From contig NC_063045.1 of the NCBI RefSeq assembly GCF_018812025.1, forward strand, positions 50,387,629 through 50,451,628: DNA of 64,000 nt, written 5' to 3'. The notes below the pieces were generated by a model. The model did not search any database. It worked only from the letters and a program-made list of their open reading frames with translations, and was not told the DNA's origin. The stretch comes from Megalobrama amblycephala. Lineage: Eukaryota > Chordata > Actinopteri > Cypriniformes > Xenocyprididae. The position numbers and the translations under genes are program-made. Within the stretch, counting starts at the first letter, position 1, and every line of letters begins with the position of its first letter. Of the stretch, positions 47,846 through 60,900 are shown one piece after another.

Positions 47846-48701
47846 ACCATTGGGCTCTTTTGATTTTAAGCGACCATCCTAACATTGAGACTTTTTCACT
47901 AACAAACACCTCTCCCATTTCCTTCAGAAAATGTAGTTATCACATAAAATTCCCAGCTGCTGCAGTGTATGTAATTCATTCTTGCAAATGTCAGCTAGGC
48001 TCCTGTTATTTCACTAGCCCAAGCTCTTATTGTTATGAGGCCGCTGATCTACACATACAGATAGCACTCTACTTTACTCTCAGGGGGCTTTTAAACCACA
48101 TTTCTCTGTAACAAGCAAAAGCACCACATTATCTACACCTTTGCCAGCACTCTGACACTTTCTCCTAGTTTGCGTGTTGTAGATGTAATGCTTTTATCTC
48201 TCTGCTTAGCAAATACTACACTTAATTTTTTTTTTTTTTTCAAGGACTGAGGCAGCACTCACTCTTAACAAATTATGTTACAGACATTTGCTGGTGTGGA
48301 AAATGCTGTCCATGAGGTTCACCACCCATGGATGTATCTTTTCTGCTGAGCACTGTATATTACACACATACCTGGACTCTTTGCTATTACACTGAGGTTC
48401 AGCCCTGCAGCTCTACTGCAAGACCCACACAATAAATCACAAGACAAAACACTCAGGGGCGATTCCAGTTTCGGCACTTTTGCATGCAGTATTTCAGTGC
48501 ACTAAGCCTCAAACTAGTGTTGTTATTGTTAACTATTAACTATTAAAAATACTTTTCTTTATCTCACTGATTCTTGAGATAAGGGACAAAACATTTCAAA
48601 GCCTCTTCTATGTTAAAAATAAATAAATTCATCAAAATAAAAATAATTATAAAGTTACATCTAAAAGAAATCTGGATAATCAGTCAGGACATTATTTGCT
48701 T

Positions 48702-49647
48702 TTAAAGGTGCCATCGAATTGAAAATTGAATTTACCTTGGCATAGTTAAATAACAAGAGTTCAGTACATGGAAATGACATATAGTGAGTCTCAAACTCCA
48801 TTGTTTCCTCCTTCTTATATAAATCTCATTTGTTCAAAAGACCTCCGAAAAACAGGCGAATCTCAACATAACACCGACTGTTACGTAACAGTCGGGGTGT
48901 ACGCCCCAATATTTGCATATGCCAGCCCATGTTCAAGGCATTACACAAGGGCAGCCAGTATTAACGTCTGGATCTGTGCACAGCTGAATCATCAGACTAG
49001 GTAAGCAAGCAAGGACAACAGCGAAAAATGGCAGATGGAGCAATAATAACTGAGATGATCCATGATAACATGATATTTTTAGTGATATTTGTAAATTGTC
49101 TTTCTAAATGTTTCGTTAGCATGTTGCTAATGTACTCTTAAATGTGGTTAAAGTTACCATCGTTTCTTACTGTATTCACGGAGACAAGAGCCATCGTTAT
49201 TTTCATTTTTAAACACTTGCAGTCTGTATAATTCATAAATACAACTTCATTCTTTATAAATCTCACCAACAGTGTGTAATGTTAGCTTTAGCCACGGAGC
49301 ACCATCAAACTCAAATGTAAACATCCAAATAAATACCATACTTACGCGATCAGACATGCTGCATGACGAACACTTTTTAAAGATCCATTTTGAGGGTTAT
49401 ATTAGCTGTGTGAACTTTGTTTATGCAATGATAGAGTCGAGAGCTCGGGAGGGGGCGGAGAGCGTGAGCAATTAAAGGGGCCGCAGCCTGAATCTACGCA
49501 TTTCTAATTATGCCTCAAAATAGGCAGTTAAAAAAAATTATTTTAAAAAATCTATGGGGTATTTTGAGCTGCAACTTCACAGACACATTCAGGGGACACC
49601 TTAGACTTATATTACATCTTTTAAAAAGAGTTCGATGGCACCTTTAA
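48702..49647 (-). mobile_element. TTAA-flanked element with captured gene-like segment, copy C (inverted)
   Basis: TTAAAGGTGCCATCGAATT to TTCGATGGCACCTTTAA with TTAA at both ends, about 945 bp, opposite to copies A and B. Its start-codon region reads ATGGATCTTTAA on the minus strand, so the frame is closed here. The GTAAGT donor-like site is kept. Confidence 0.8.
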
Positions 49648-50654
49648 ATAACTTTGTTCGTATTATTTAAATACACACTCTATACTTGGAAAATACATGT
49701 AATTTAGCCTGTCCTCAGCATGAGGTTACAATGTAAAATTGCCAGTGTTTAAATGTAACAAATTCAAAAATATGCCTTTAAATTGAAAGGCGGAGATCTG
49801 TAATCTATCAAACAATACAAAAAGTAAGTCTTGTGAAAAATGTCTATCAAAGTTGTGACCTCACTTTGCATCAACTCCGTCAGGATTTTTTATAATTCTG
49901 AATAAATCAGGCAATGTCATAGTCATCTTTAACTCTGAGGATCACTTACGATTTTCTGCTCATTGTGGATCTCACAATAGGACACATAGTCCTATTTTTT
50001 ATTTTATTTTATACAAACAATGTTGAAGTCTCTTCAGCTGGACCTTTGTCAACTCCTGCAGTATTTAACACCGTCAGGTGAAGGTTTTTGTTCATTTTGA
50101 AAGAAATGTCTTATTCTTTTTTTCAATTCATTGAGTTAAAATATTAAAACATCAACTGAACTACATGATATCATGTCTGATTTAATATTAAAAAGGAGGG
50201 TAGCGAATTAAGGGATTTAGGAACTGGACTGTTCATAATAACCTTAACACAAGAAATTATACTTTACTGAACACCATTTTTACATAAATGAAGACTTTAC
50301 ACTGTTGTTGGATGGATCAAATTAAAATATCATGCTTTTTAATGCGTGTGACAGAGTTGACACAAATAAAGTGAATAGCTGAGACCTTTGTGTAAAATAT
50401 ATCAGTTTAAAAATAATGTATTATTAAATAATAAAAAACATCTTCTAAAACATGTTTTGTCCCTTATCTCAAGAATCAATGATCTGAAATAAAGCTGAAA
50501 TAAAACATAAATATTAGATATTAGAAACATAAATTTGTGTTGATATAATATACTGTGTGTCTGTCTGTGTGCATTTATATAATATACACATATATTATAT
50601 AAACAAACTTTCATGTTAGATGGGATTAATCGCGATTAATAGATTTGACATGTA

Positions 50655-50880
50655 CTGTGTATGCGTGCGTGTATGTGTGTGTTCCTGGTAAACCATATGT
50701 CCCCACAAAGATAGTAAAACCAGTAATGTTGATTCTTGTGGAGACACTTTTTGGTCCGCATGAGGAACACTGCTTATGGGATGTTTTTGAAAATGTAAAA
50801 ATGCACAAAGTTTTCTGTGAGGGTGGTGTTTAGGGTCAGGGGATAAAATGTACAGTTCTTCCATTAGGTTGTTTATAAAT
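50655..50880 (+). repeat. dispersed repeat, second copy of the 18640 type
   Basis: GTGTGTGTTCCTGGTAAACC, ATGTCCCCACAAAG and TTTTTGGTCCGCATGAGGA follow the order seen at 18640. Confidence 0.6.
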
Positions 50881-52498
50881 TTCACCACTTATATCAGCTG
50901 AATTCTTTACAGACATGAATTTGTTCTATTTATTATCTTTGTCCGCATGGGGAGAGAGCATTACTCAATATGTGTTATGTGACAGTAAATTTGAGTTTTT
51001 GTCTGCAGATTGCACTAGCACATGCTGTTTTTTGGAAGTGTTTTAGAAGCATCATTGCCGTAATGATGCCATGGAGGGATGAATTCACTGTAATGGGCTG
51101 AGAAACTGCCAGCATACAAACATATAAAAATATTATTTATCTGCACTGTACGTAGCTTGCAGTTTCCATAACAACCGCAATGTCTTTGTTGACCGATGAG
51201 AGGGAACATGTGCTTTTTTCCCTAGGCACGTTCCAACGTGTGTGTTTATGTTTTATACTTTAACGAAGCAGGGGTTAACGAGGAGATTGAAGATAATGCT
51301 TTGTTCTTGTGCAGTGCGGATCATTTCTTTGCGCTAATTACAGTTTGTCTTTTGTAATGGATTCATAATGGCGACTTGCCAGCATTACACTATACATTGC
51401 TTGATTTTAGAAATAATGTTGTACCAGTGACTGCAGTGACCATAACGGACCTATGTGTATCATCACATGACTTTTAGATCGATTTGTGCTAAAATACAGC
51501 TGGAAGTGCAGATCAATTGTCTGAATATTGTGTTTGTTCTGGAAAAATGCATACTTATAAAATTATATCTGTGAGCTTGAATGTTCCATCCATTAGAGTA
51601 GCATATGTGCCAACCTTTATGTGCAACCCATTAATTTTGGCATGCAGTTATCTGCTCACAGCAGTGCATTATGGGTAGCTGGTGAACTTTTTTCATCTTG
51701 ATTTCGTCCTTGGGATAATATTGATCACCAGCACAAGATGCGGAGAAATTATTTATGTTTAGTTAGTTTCAGAATGACCTATAAAATGTTTAGTTTTACA
51801 TTTAAGTCCAAAGTATAGTTCACTTTTTACGAGGGTTGGCGTACAGCGCGCGTGACACAAATTCCATCTTCATCTTTAATCTTTTAATCTGAGCTATGTT
51901 TATAAAAATATTAAGATTTCTGTAGCTCTGACTAATTTTAAATCGTCATTTTGACACATTTCTGAAATACCACTGGCATTACTTGAGTATGTGAATTAAA
52001 TGCTGTGGAAACCCTGCTCATTCAAGGACGTGCATTTATTGCATGCGCGGAGCAAGAGCAATATAACTGAAATGCATATGCACAGTTCAGTTGAACAATA
52101 AAGTTTGCCCTCTTTAACTAAATGCTGTTAAACTGAATGTACGAAGTAAATTTGTTGCTCAATCGCCAGTGAAAACACCATAAACCAGAGAAGGAGAATA
52201 AAGAGAGCAGTTTTTTACTATTCAGTGGATTAGTTTGGATATATACCGTAGTGCATGATATTCTAGGGTAGTCTATACATGGAAGCTTTGTATGATTGTT
52301 CATTATTTAATGTATCAGTGATGTTCTTATAAACATGATGGCTATGCTAATTACATTATTAAGATTTACAGTTTATTTACAAATGTGTTCCTTATATTTT
52401 TGTTTGGTTTATTAGTGAGTATCTGTGTGTATTAGGCTTAGTTGTTCCCCTCTCACTTTAACCTGGGGTAAACTCTTACAAAGAAAAATGGTGCTTTT

Positions 52499-52520
52499 AG
52501 AGAGAGAGAGAGAGAGAGAG
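52499..52520. repeat. (AG)n microsatellite
   Basis: Eleven AG units. Confidence 0.9.
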
Positions 52521-52826
52521 AAGGGCTACAAACATAAAAGGGTGCATAGTTGGTGTATTAGGGCCCCAAATCACTCAGCCCCTGAACACATGTACATGAG
52601 TTCAACATTTGATTTAACATTTCATTCTGTGTTTTTAATCCATTAAACTTTTTAAATTAAAAGCATGAATAGGTAAATCTTATAATCATATAGCATTATT
52701 TATGAGAACAAGTTGTATTGTAAGAGAATTTTCTCTTTAGACATTCTATTAACTATAAGTAACTTTGCAACTATATGCCAAATAACTCTCATTATAGTAT
52801 TAGTTGACTGCCTGCTTAATATCTGC

Positions 52827-53755
52827 TAACACTTTATTTTGATGCTCCCCCAACAGACACTTTACTGACTATACGTAACTTTGCGACTACATGTCAACAT
52901 ATTCTACTAACACCTAACCATAACCTAGTGCTGCATTCACACGGGGCGTCGTCAAAGTCCCTTTAAGACAAGTCATTTCACTCGGCGGCCATCTTTGAAA
53001 CGCCTCTCGGGCATCCAAGTGCAGCTCCTATCTCTTTGAATGGGGAAACATCAAATTCTCCAAAGCTGTTTGCCAAGCTTTCGATTAAATTTCATATTTG
53101 AAATCACCAATGAAATCTGACAACAGCTGTCTCATAAATGCTCAAATCATGACAAAAAAACATTTTTTTTGTTGTTTTTTTTCAGGCTGGATCAAGCTAA
53201 TGCGCATGCGAAGTCATAAATGCGCGTCTCTTGTGCTTCATTTCGGAGGAACGCGTCTGACTGTTTCTATAGAAACCGGAGCTTCTAACGGCCGCTGCAG
53301 TGACGCGATGACTTTACCAATTGCCGATTGGCTTTTATTTAGAAGGCGGGACTTATTCTGCCATATTGCGCGTTGCACTTTCTCCTATTCAAAACAATAC
53401 GAGTGATGCGTCTTGTTTTATTCTATAGTCTTAAGCTTGTGCTGATGCTACCATTATAGTTAGAAACATCCAATCACATGACTTTCCGGTGTTGCATGAA
53501 GGCAATTGGCTAGCGTCTGTGCTAGGGAATTTGCATAATGCGATCTGATTGGCTGACACCTGTGTTGGCTCTTGAAAGGTTGAGAGATCTTTAACTTCTA
53601 CCACGAGTGAATCGACGGAACCCACAAATCAGTTCGGCAACGCAACAGCATAACAGTCTACTAATACTCTAATGAGAGTTAGTTGACGACATGTAGTTGC
53701 ACTGTTACTTATAGATAGTAGAATGTCTAAAGTGGACCATCGAAATAAAGTATAA
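52827..53755. mobile_element. TIR element (ACTTTATTTTGATG) with nested GC-rich insert
   Basis: Left TAACACTTTATTTTGATGCT is inverted as GGACCATCGAAATAAAGT at the right. The central part (about 52937-53600) is GC-richer, contains GCGGCCATCTTTG (YY1-like) and is probably a separate repeat. The 102-codon frame here is not a gene. Confidence 0.6.
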
Positions 53756-55324
53756 CAGAATGTTCTCTGGAAAGTAATGCTCAGCTGTGGATTTAGCAGG
53801 AAAAATGTCACCCAGTGGAAGTGACATCATTAGCCCCTCTTTTGATTTCAGCCTCTCATTTGTGGCATCTGCATCATAGACTTCCTTTTAAAAACAGATG
53901 TATTGTCATGGTTACAAAAGGCAGTATAAAGGAGAGGTGATGTGAGTGCAGGCAGTGAACACAGACGGCCAGGGCTAGTGTATTAGTATTACCTGTTTTT
54001 TATTTTATTTTTTCTTTCCCAAACTCTTAATCAGGAGAGCCTCTTCTTATGTGAGCGCTTTTATCATGGCTGAATATGCAGAAGTGCTGTGTAGTGTGTG
54101 GTGTCATTGCAGCATTTAATTTAGGAACAGCATGTTCTAAAAGAAAAAAAATGGCTTGACTGCCTCTTTTTTTGATGTTATCAGACATCCACTTATTTAT
54201 TGTGCTTACATTTTCATCAAAGTTGGGTTTGGTTTTGTTTAGTTAGCCCCTGCTGGTAGATGTTGTAACTACACCATCATTATCATTCTTCATTGATTGT
54301 TGTTAAGTAGCAGTAAAAAAAAAAAAAAAGCATTTTTAAAAGCATTTGCAGTTGAGAAGAAATGCTAATACTAGTTAGTACAGATAGTTTTCTCCAGATA
54401 TCATACAATATGCCTCCTTGGTTTTCACCTTCATTCTCATTGACCCAAACTGAATAAGAGGTCAATTAAACAATAGAGAGAAACATATGAAATGCAATAA
54501 CTCTGATTCTGCTTATCGCTGGGCTGCATTTAAGTATTCCGGCTAGGCTTGCTGTGACTAAATGCACCTGAAGGAACAAGTTTAATGGCCATTATTGCAG
54601 TTATCTCTTGTATTGTGTACTTAGTGGGGCAGGCCTATAGGACACTGTGACAGCCCGTCTGTTCTTTTGTGTACAGATGTGTCTGAGCTATAATGCTTCT
54701 TTTTACTGTGTTTCATTGCTTGATCATCCACACTGCCCTGCTGGAGGTAGATAAGCAAAAGAACCTGGAACGTTTTCGCAGATGAATTTTGGGAATGTCA
54801 TCGAAAGCACAAAAATAAAACAAAACAAATATTCGTTTTTCTCCTTACTTTTGAAGTACATACCAAAGATCAGTGGGTGACTTCAGTTCACATGCTTCCC
54901 TCAGATGGTTCAGGTTTAAACTATTCAGCCCGCCTTTCATCTGGTCTTTGAGCCTCAATCATCAGTGTAAAATCTGCTCCTTAAATAGAGTGGATTGTGT
55001 TTGTTTCTCTTTCTAAGGATGAGTACATGAATCATGGTTATTTTTGAACCACTAGCCTGTCTCTCCAGATAGTGCTCCTCCATATGAGGATGAATGAGAG
55101 GTTTCTTCTGTCGCCGCGCAGTGATTCACCCACTTCAGACGTCAGGAGCGTGTAGTAAACTGTGATCGCCCTTGAAAGGGCTTCGCATTTCTGATCTGTG
55201 CAGTGAAGGTTTTCTGTTATGTGAAGTAGCTGAGATTTCTCAGTCAAAATGATGTGAAATGTATCATATAATACATGAATTTATTTCAAGGTTTGTGGCA
55301 TCGAAGACCTGACTTCCATATTAA

Positions 55325-55624
55325 TACACTACCATTCAAAAGTAGGAAGGAAGCCTCTTATGCTCACCATGACTGCATTATTTTGATCAATATACAGTAA
55401 AACAATTAAAAAGATATATATATATTTATTCCTGTGATGGCAAAGCTGAATTGTCAGCATCTTCTGTGTCTTCAGTGTCATATGACCCTTCAGAAATCAT
55501 TCATATATGCTGATTTTGTGCTCAAGAAACATTTATTATTATCAATGTTGAAAACAGTTGAGCTGCTTAATTAATTTCTTTAAAAAAAATTCTTACTGCC
55601 CCCAAACTTTGGAACAGTAGTGTA
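55325..55624 (+). mobile_element. ACACTACC-TTCAAAAG MITE, internally shortened
   Basis: ATACACTACCATTCAAAAG to CCCAAACTTTGGAACAGTAG, about 300 bp, both termini kept. Confidence 0.75.
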
Positions 55625-56131
55625 TATATTTCTGATTTTATGTCTGTTGTTAATAATATTTTTATGTTAATTTGGCTTTTTGCGAGGGGACAGGAAATGA
55701 TAGGTAGATAGGGCAGAAATTTTCTGAATTCATTCATTTTTAAAACAGATTGGATAAATCACACCCCACAGAAATATTAATATAAAATGATGTTGGCTGT
55801 AATGTGATATGATGCAAGACCTTCCAGGCTTGGCAAGAAAAGTGACTGCAGCCGCTTGTAGATTATATGCTGATGAAACTGAGCATTCGGTTGTTGTTTT
55901 AATCCATCATATCAAACACACACACAGCTATGATATGTGCTGCCGTGGCTAGTGGCACTTATTGTCCCTCTCACAGCCGTATCTGCACATTTCACTCATG
56001 CTGTTTTCAAAGGAGTCAGCTGTTTTCGCTTTAGTGACAGATTTTAGTTACTGTTTTAGTGACAGATGGATGTGAAATGTTGCGTGAATTTGTCAGGTCT
56101 GTAAAACTGACGTGTATGTGTGTCTCTCCAG

Positions 56132-56308
56132 GGCTCTGTTTGACTATGAGAGAGCGAAGGATAGTGGTCTGCCCAGTCAAGGTCTCAGTTTCCGATATGG
56201 AGACATCCTCCATGTCATCAATGCGTCTGATGATGAGTGGTGGCAGGCCAGGAGAGTGACGCCAGAAGGGGACAGTGAAGAGATGGGCGTCATCCCCAGC
56301 AAGAGGAG
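56132..56308 (+). CDS. dlg2: dlg2 exon: SH3 domain core
   Basis: This is a 177-nt exon with acceptor TCTCCAG and donor GTGAGT. It encodes [40 protein letters not shown] and [18 protein letters not shown] plus AG. ALFDY is the ALYDY-type SH3 motif, DEWWQAR contains the paired Trp, and GVIPSKR is the end of the SH3 core. MAGUK SH3 domains bind their own GK domain rather than classical Pro-rich ligands. A TTAA-flanked transposon begins only 102 bp past the donor. Confidence 0.97.
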
Positions 56309-56410
56309 GTGAGTTTCGTGCTGAAACACCTACACTAACAAAGATTAAACCTGTGGCAAATGCAGATTTATTACCACCATTTTTAAGCATTTTGTTGTCC
56401 CATTAGTGAC

Positions 56411-56981
56411 TTAAAAGGTTAGTTCCCCCAAAAATCTCTACCCGGTCAGTCTCCTACACAGTTGACGCAGTGCAGCGCTTCCATGTTCTAAATCCGAATG
56501 CCAGCTCGGTTTTGCCCGACGCTGTTCACATGAGCAGCGTGCGTGTGATGCTAAAATGAATCAATAATGAGTCGGCGTTCTGATGTAGGACCCGGAAGCT
56601 CTGCAATGTGTCTTCAATGTAAACTGCATAGGAGAATGACAGGGTAGAGAGGAAATTGTTGAATAAAGTCGTTATTTTTGTTTTGTTTTTGTGCACAAAA
56701 AGTATTCCCGTCACTTCATAACATTAAGGTTGAACCACTGCAGTCATGTTGACTATTTTAACAATGTCTTTACTACCTTTCTGGACCTTAAATGTGGTAA
56801 TTTCGTTGTTTTCTATAGGAGATAAAAAAAAAATCATCAAAAAATCTTTAAAAATAACAAATTTCATCAAAAATATCTTAATTTGTGTTCCGAAGATGAA
56901 CGAAGGTCTTACATGTTTGGAACGACACGAGTGTGAGTACTTTATGACAGAAATTTCATTTTTGGTGAACTAACCCTTTAA
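56411..56981 (+). mobile_element. TTAA-flanked foldback element close to the SH3 exon
   Basis: TTAA at 56411 and 56978. Left AAAAGGTTAGTTCCCCC, right GTGAACTAACCCTTTAA, same family as 30011 with much of the left arm deleted. Lies 102 bp after the SH3 exon donor. Confidence 0.75.
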
Positions 56982-57085
56982 TAACCACAAATTGCAAACA
57001 ATCTTACTTTTTTTATTAGAGCTGTCAATAAATTTAAAAATATAATCAAATTATTTTTGATATGCCAATTTTATATATATATAAA

Positions 57086-57090
<5 letters not shown>

Positions 57091-57149
<59 letters not shown>
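57091..57149. repeat. (AT)n microsatellite
   Basis: About 29 TA units. Confidence 0.95.
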
Positions 57150-57151
<2 letters not shown>

Positions 57152-57496
57152 TCATGTTAATATTTATATTGCTTTTTTTTTTTTATTATTATTAATTGTA
57201 CTAAATTAACATGTGAGGCCTAGTTCTAATTGTTACCCTACTGCCCTATTTTTAAGTTGGCTCTTTAAAGGGAACATACGATGGAAAATAGAATTTTCCT
57301 TACTCTTTTGATATAAAAGAGTTCAATACAATATGTGAATAATAAGCAGCAAAAATGTCATTTGTTAACATTAATGTATCACATTCTTGCCTATCAATTC
57401 CTAATCTGTATTTACATACAAATGTCTTAAAGGTGCAGCAGCAAAAGTCTGTTTGATTTGAAAGATCGGGTGAAAAATAGTCATGTAAAACAAAAT

Positions 57497-57815
57497 TACT
57501 ACCATTCAAACATTTAGGGTTGGTAAGATTGTTTAATGAGCTTTTTTTATGCTCACCAAGCCTGCATTTGTTTGATTCAAAATATAGTAAAAACAGTAAT
57601 ATTGTGAAATGTTATTACCATTTAAAATAAAAGTTTTCTATTTTGATATTTTTAAGATTCAATTTATTCATGTGAAAGCTTTTTTTTCGCAGTTTACAAT
57701 GTCAGTTATTCTAATCATATCTAATATGCTGATTTTGGTGCTCAACAATCTTATTTCTTATAATTATCAATGTTGAAAACATTGAAAACACTTCATATTT
57801 TTCTGAAAACCATGC
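57497..57815 (+). mobile_element. ACACTACC-TTCAAAAG MITE, right end missing
   Basis: TACTACCATTCAAACATTTA, CTCACCAAGCCTGCATTTG and ATATGCTGATTTTGGTGCTC mark the left two-thirds. It ends about 55 bp before the exon at 57871. Confidence 0.65.
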
Positions 57816-57870
57816 AAATATAGTGCATTGGCGAAGTGTATTTCACTGACTGTCTCTATTCCTCTGGCAG

Positions 57871-57946
57871 GGTGGAGAGAAAAGAGAGAGCTCGCCTGAA
57901 GACGGTTAAATTCAACGCAAAACCCGGTAGCCTCGATTCTAAAGGG
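57871..57946 (+). CDS. dlg2: dlg2 exon: SH3-HOOK junction
   Basis: This is a 76-nt exon, acceptor CTGGCAG, donor GTAAGC. G57871 completes Arg, then VERKERARLKTVKFNAKPGS and LDSKG, ending exactly on a codon. The basic RKERARLK helix is the conserved start of the HOOK, the calmodulin and protein-interaction segment between SH3 and GK. Human PSD-93 reads KPGVIDSKG here (recall), so only the variable tail differs. Its phase-0 end lets either of two alternative downstream exons follow. Confidence 0.96.
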
Positions 57947-60900
57947 GTAAGCGTTCTATTTGTTAAGTGATCGACTTTAAATCAGTGCCAACATTCGAAA
58001 TTCTTTTCGCCCCAGTTTTCAGGTATGACCATGAAGGGCTCAGTGATTTAATGACAGTTTAGACACGGTTCACCAGCAGCCCCTGTCTTGTCTCTTCACT
58101 CATCCAGTGTAATGTCTGTCTGTCTCTTCCCTCTCTTCAGTCTATCTGGTTTAGTTTCTGTCAGCTTCAATTTATTTTTCCATTTCAAGTTGTGCTGGTG
58201 GGTCATTGAGTCAGTCAGTCAGAGTGGAAGTGTGTGTGAGAGACTGTCGTTCTGCCGCAGTGTGACAGCTCACTCTGAGCTCTCAGCATCAGTACTGCAG
58301 CACAGCCCAACAGGCGTTCACAGAAGCAGCCTCAGTATTATGTCTGTACATAGATGTATGTGTCTCTTCATCATTTACGAGATCAGAATGGTGAGGTCAT
58401 CTGTAGTAAATATTTGTTATGTGCATGTATTTGAGAGGGGTAAATAAATAAAACTGAAGGATGCAGGATGCATTGTTTGTTCGTCACACAACCGCAGAGC
58501 CGTTCAGGTTTTTAGCCTTATGATTCCCACTAGTATCCATAGCAACATCGCAGCCAGGCCTGCAAATTTCCGTTTCTTTCTTTTCTCTTGTTTCTCTTTT
58601 TTTTCCCCCTCTCCCTCTGTCTTTTGAAGATGGGGAGAGGGGTGGGGGTGTTGGCACTGATGGATTACTTGAGGATTTTGTTGTGTGGTTTTGTCTTTGT
58701 GTGAAGTTGCACCAACTTGTGTATGTATCATTTCAGGTTTATGACTCATAAGATTTCAGTGTTGATTGAAAATGCATTGATTATGAGTGTTTATTTGCCT
58801 TATAATAGGGAGGATTAGCTTCGTGAAAGTTATGAATATTCCCTTTAATACTATCAGGGATACAATTGATTTATTTCGCACACTGTGCTGATATATTAAA
58901 ATAGACAAAAACCCACATAAATACACACAAATTCAAATTATATTTATTGACAAACATTAACGTTATATTTCACCCCCAGATCATTAAAAACTGTTTTGCA
59001 TAAAGGAAATGAAACCTATTTTAGAACCATTGTAATTCATGATAATGAAGCGTAATAGCATAATACTCATATTATTGTTACTCATATAATATGCATGTTT
59101 TATTGCTGTAATATATCCACCTTATTCCTGATGAACCTATTGCATTTTGAATTATGGGTGGCACTTCCTGTTGACTGAGACAAATAATTTCAAATCATAA
59201 GTTTGCCCTACAAATAAAGCTCATCCGTCAGTTTGACTGAATGAGCTGTCAGTTTTCCTTCATGTTTTATTTTCAGACATCATGACAATAACGTAACGCC
59301 ATCCTAGGTGTATATAACTTTCTTCTTACTGATGAACACAATCGGTGAAATATTAATAAATATCCTCACGGATCCAAGCTTTATAATGGCAGTGAGCAGG
59401 ATCAATGAGTATGAGCTGAAGAAAGTGCTTCCATCCACATTCATCCATCCATCATAAACATACTCCACATGCCTCCGGGGGGTTAATAAAGGCCTTCTGA
59501 AGCGAAAAATATCCATATTTAACAAGTTATGAAGTAAAATATCTACCTTCCATATTCAAGTTATGAAAAAAACGGAACTGGCAGTTTTTTCCGTAAGTTG
59601 AATAAGGACATCGTAGGATGTAGCGCAAGCTTTTTGAACTGCGAGAGTTTTACACTTTCTTCGTATTTTGAATACGGAAAGCAGTCTGCCAAGAAGCTAG
59701 ATTTTTTACTTCATAACTTGTTAAATATGGATATTTTATTTACACAAAAACATCGCTTCACTTCAGAAGGCCTTTATTATCCCCCCGGAGCCATGTGGAA
59801 TATGTTTATGAAAGATGGATGTGGATGGAGACACTTTCTTCAGCTCATACTCGTTGTTCCCACTCACTGCCATTATAAAGCTCGGATGTGTCAGGATATT
59901 TATTAATATTTCTCCGATTGTGTTCATCAGAAAGAAAAAAGTCATATACACCTAGGATGGCTTGAGGGTGAGTAAGGCTTGGGGAAATTTTCATTTGAAA
60001 ATGAAGTACTCCTTTAACCCGTCCGTTATTGCTATGGGATTATTCATGGTCTTTTAAAAGTACCTTGTTGATGCTTTTAATGTTCGACGGTTGAATGGCG
60101 AGTAGAATAATGTCATCTCATTGTACCCACCCAGTTAAAAAAAAAAAAAAACTTATTATTGCGTTCATAGAGTGAGCCTTTCACTGAATGTTTACAGCTC
60201 AACGGAAGTTACACCCATAATTCATGCAAAGCATAATGGGGCATAGGAATAAAGTGGACATATAAAAAAAAAATCTCATTCTCATTAACGCATCATATCC
60301 TGCATCATTGTCTGGACACAATGATTATTTTTATTAATTAAATTCAGGATAAAAAATAAAATCATGTTTACATACTTTACAACTTTAAAAAAAAATCTAC
60401 TTTTTTTCTTTTTTATTTGGTTTTGCATCACAGAATTACATTATTAAGAATTGCTTAACATTATTCAATGAAGTTTGAAATTTCAAAATTGTAATGGTCC
60501 TAAAATAGACGATGTAATATAATTCATATTCATATAATTTTATATCAATTTTTTTTTCTTTTAATTTTGGGGTGAAAGATCAATCAGACCTATCCTTGAT
60601 GGATTTCACCATTATAGATTTGTCAGGAAAATTACGTTCATATCAGGCAGCATATTGAGCTCAGGTTCACCGAATCAGCTTAAAAAACACACACACACAT
60701 ATTAAGATCACCCCAGTCACATTTATGTTACCTTATTTATTTTTCTCTCCATTTTAAAACCATTTTAAAATCAATTCACCTTCAGAACATCATAATACTA
60801 CACACAAGCAGCACAAATTTTGCCCCTTTGATCAGCATGTCACCCTGTCAGGAGTCCTGCATGCTTGGTATTTTAATATGAGTTAGTATTTTTAAGTCTC

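Larger units (their letters stand above)
40874..56131 (+). other. dlg2 intron before SH3 core
   Basis: Intron of 15.3 kb. Almost continuous repeats from 41031 to 44140, then a nested TTAA pair (44839-46585), a third copy of the TTAA family at 48702 and a TIR element at 52827. Stretches 44150-44830, 46590-47240, 47350-48700, 49650-50650, 50890-52490 and 53760-55320 appear unique, with no gene recognised. Confidence 0.85.
56309..57870 (+). other. dlg2 intron inside the SH3 region
   Basis: Intron of 1.6 kb, mostly repeat: a TTAA-flanked element (56411-56981), an AT microsatellite (57091-57149) and a MITE (57497-57815). Only about 300 nt next to the splice sites and around 57150-57490 look unique. 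Confidence 0.9.

Noticed and set aside
53098..53406. 102-codon frame in GC-rich sequence
   Set aside because: It lies in the centre of a TIR element and has no known domain.
58088..58447. 119-codon plus-strand frame in the HOOK intron
   Set aside because: No splice sites matching the dlg2 phase and no recognisable protein.
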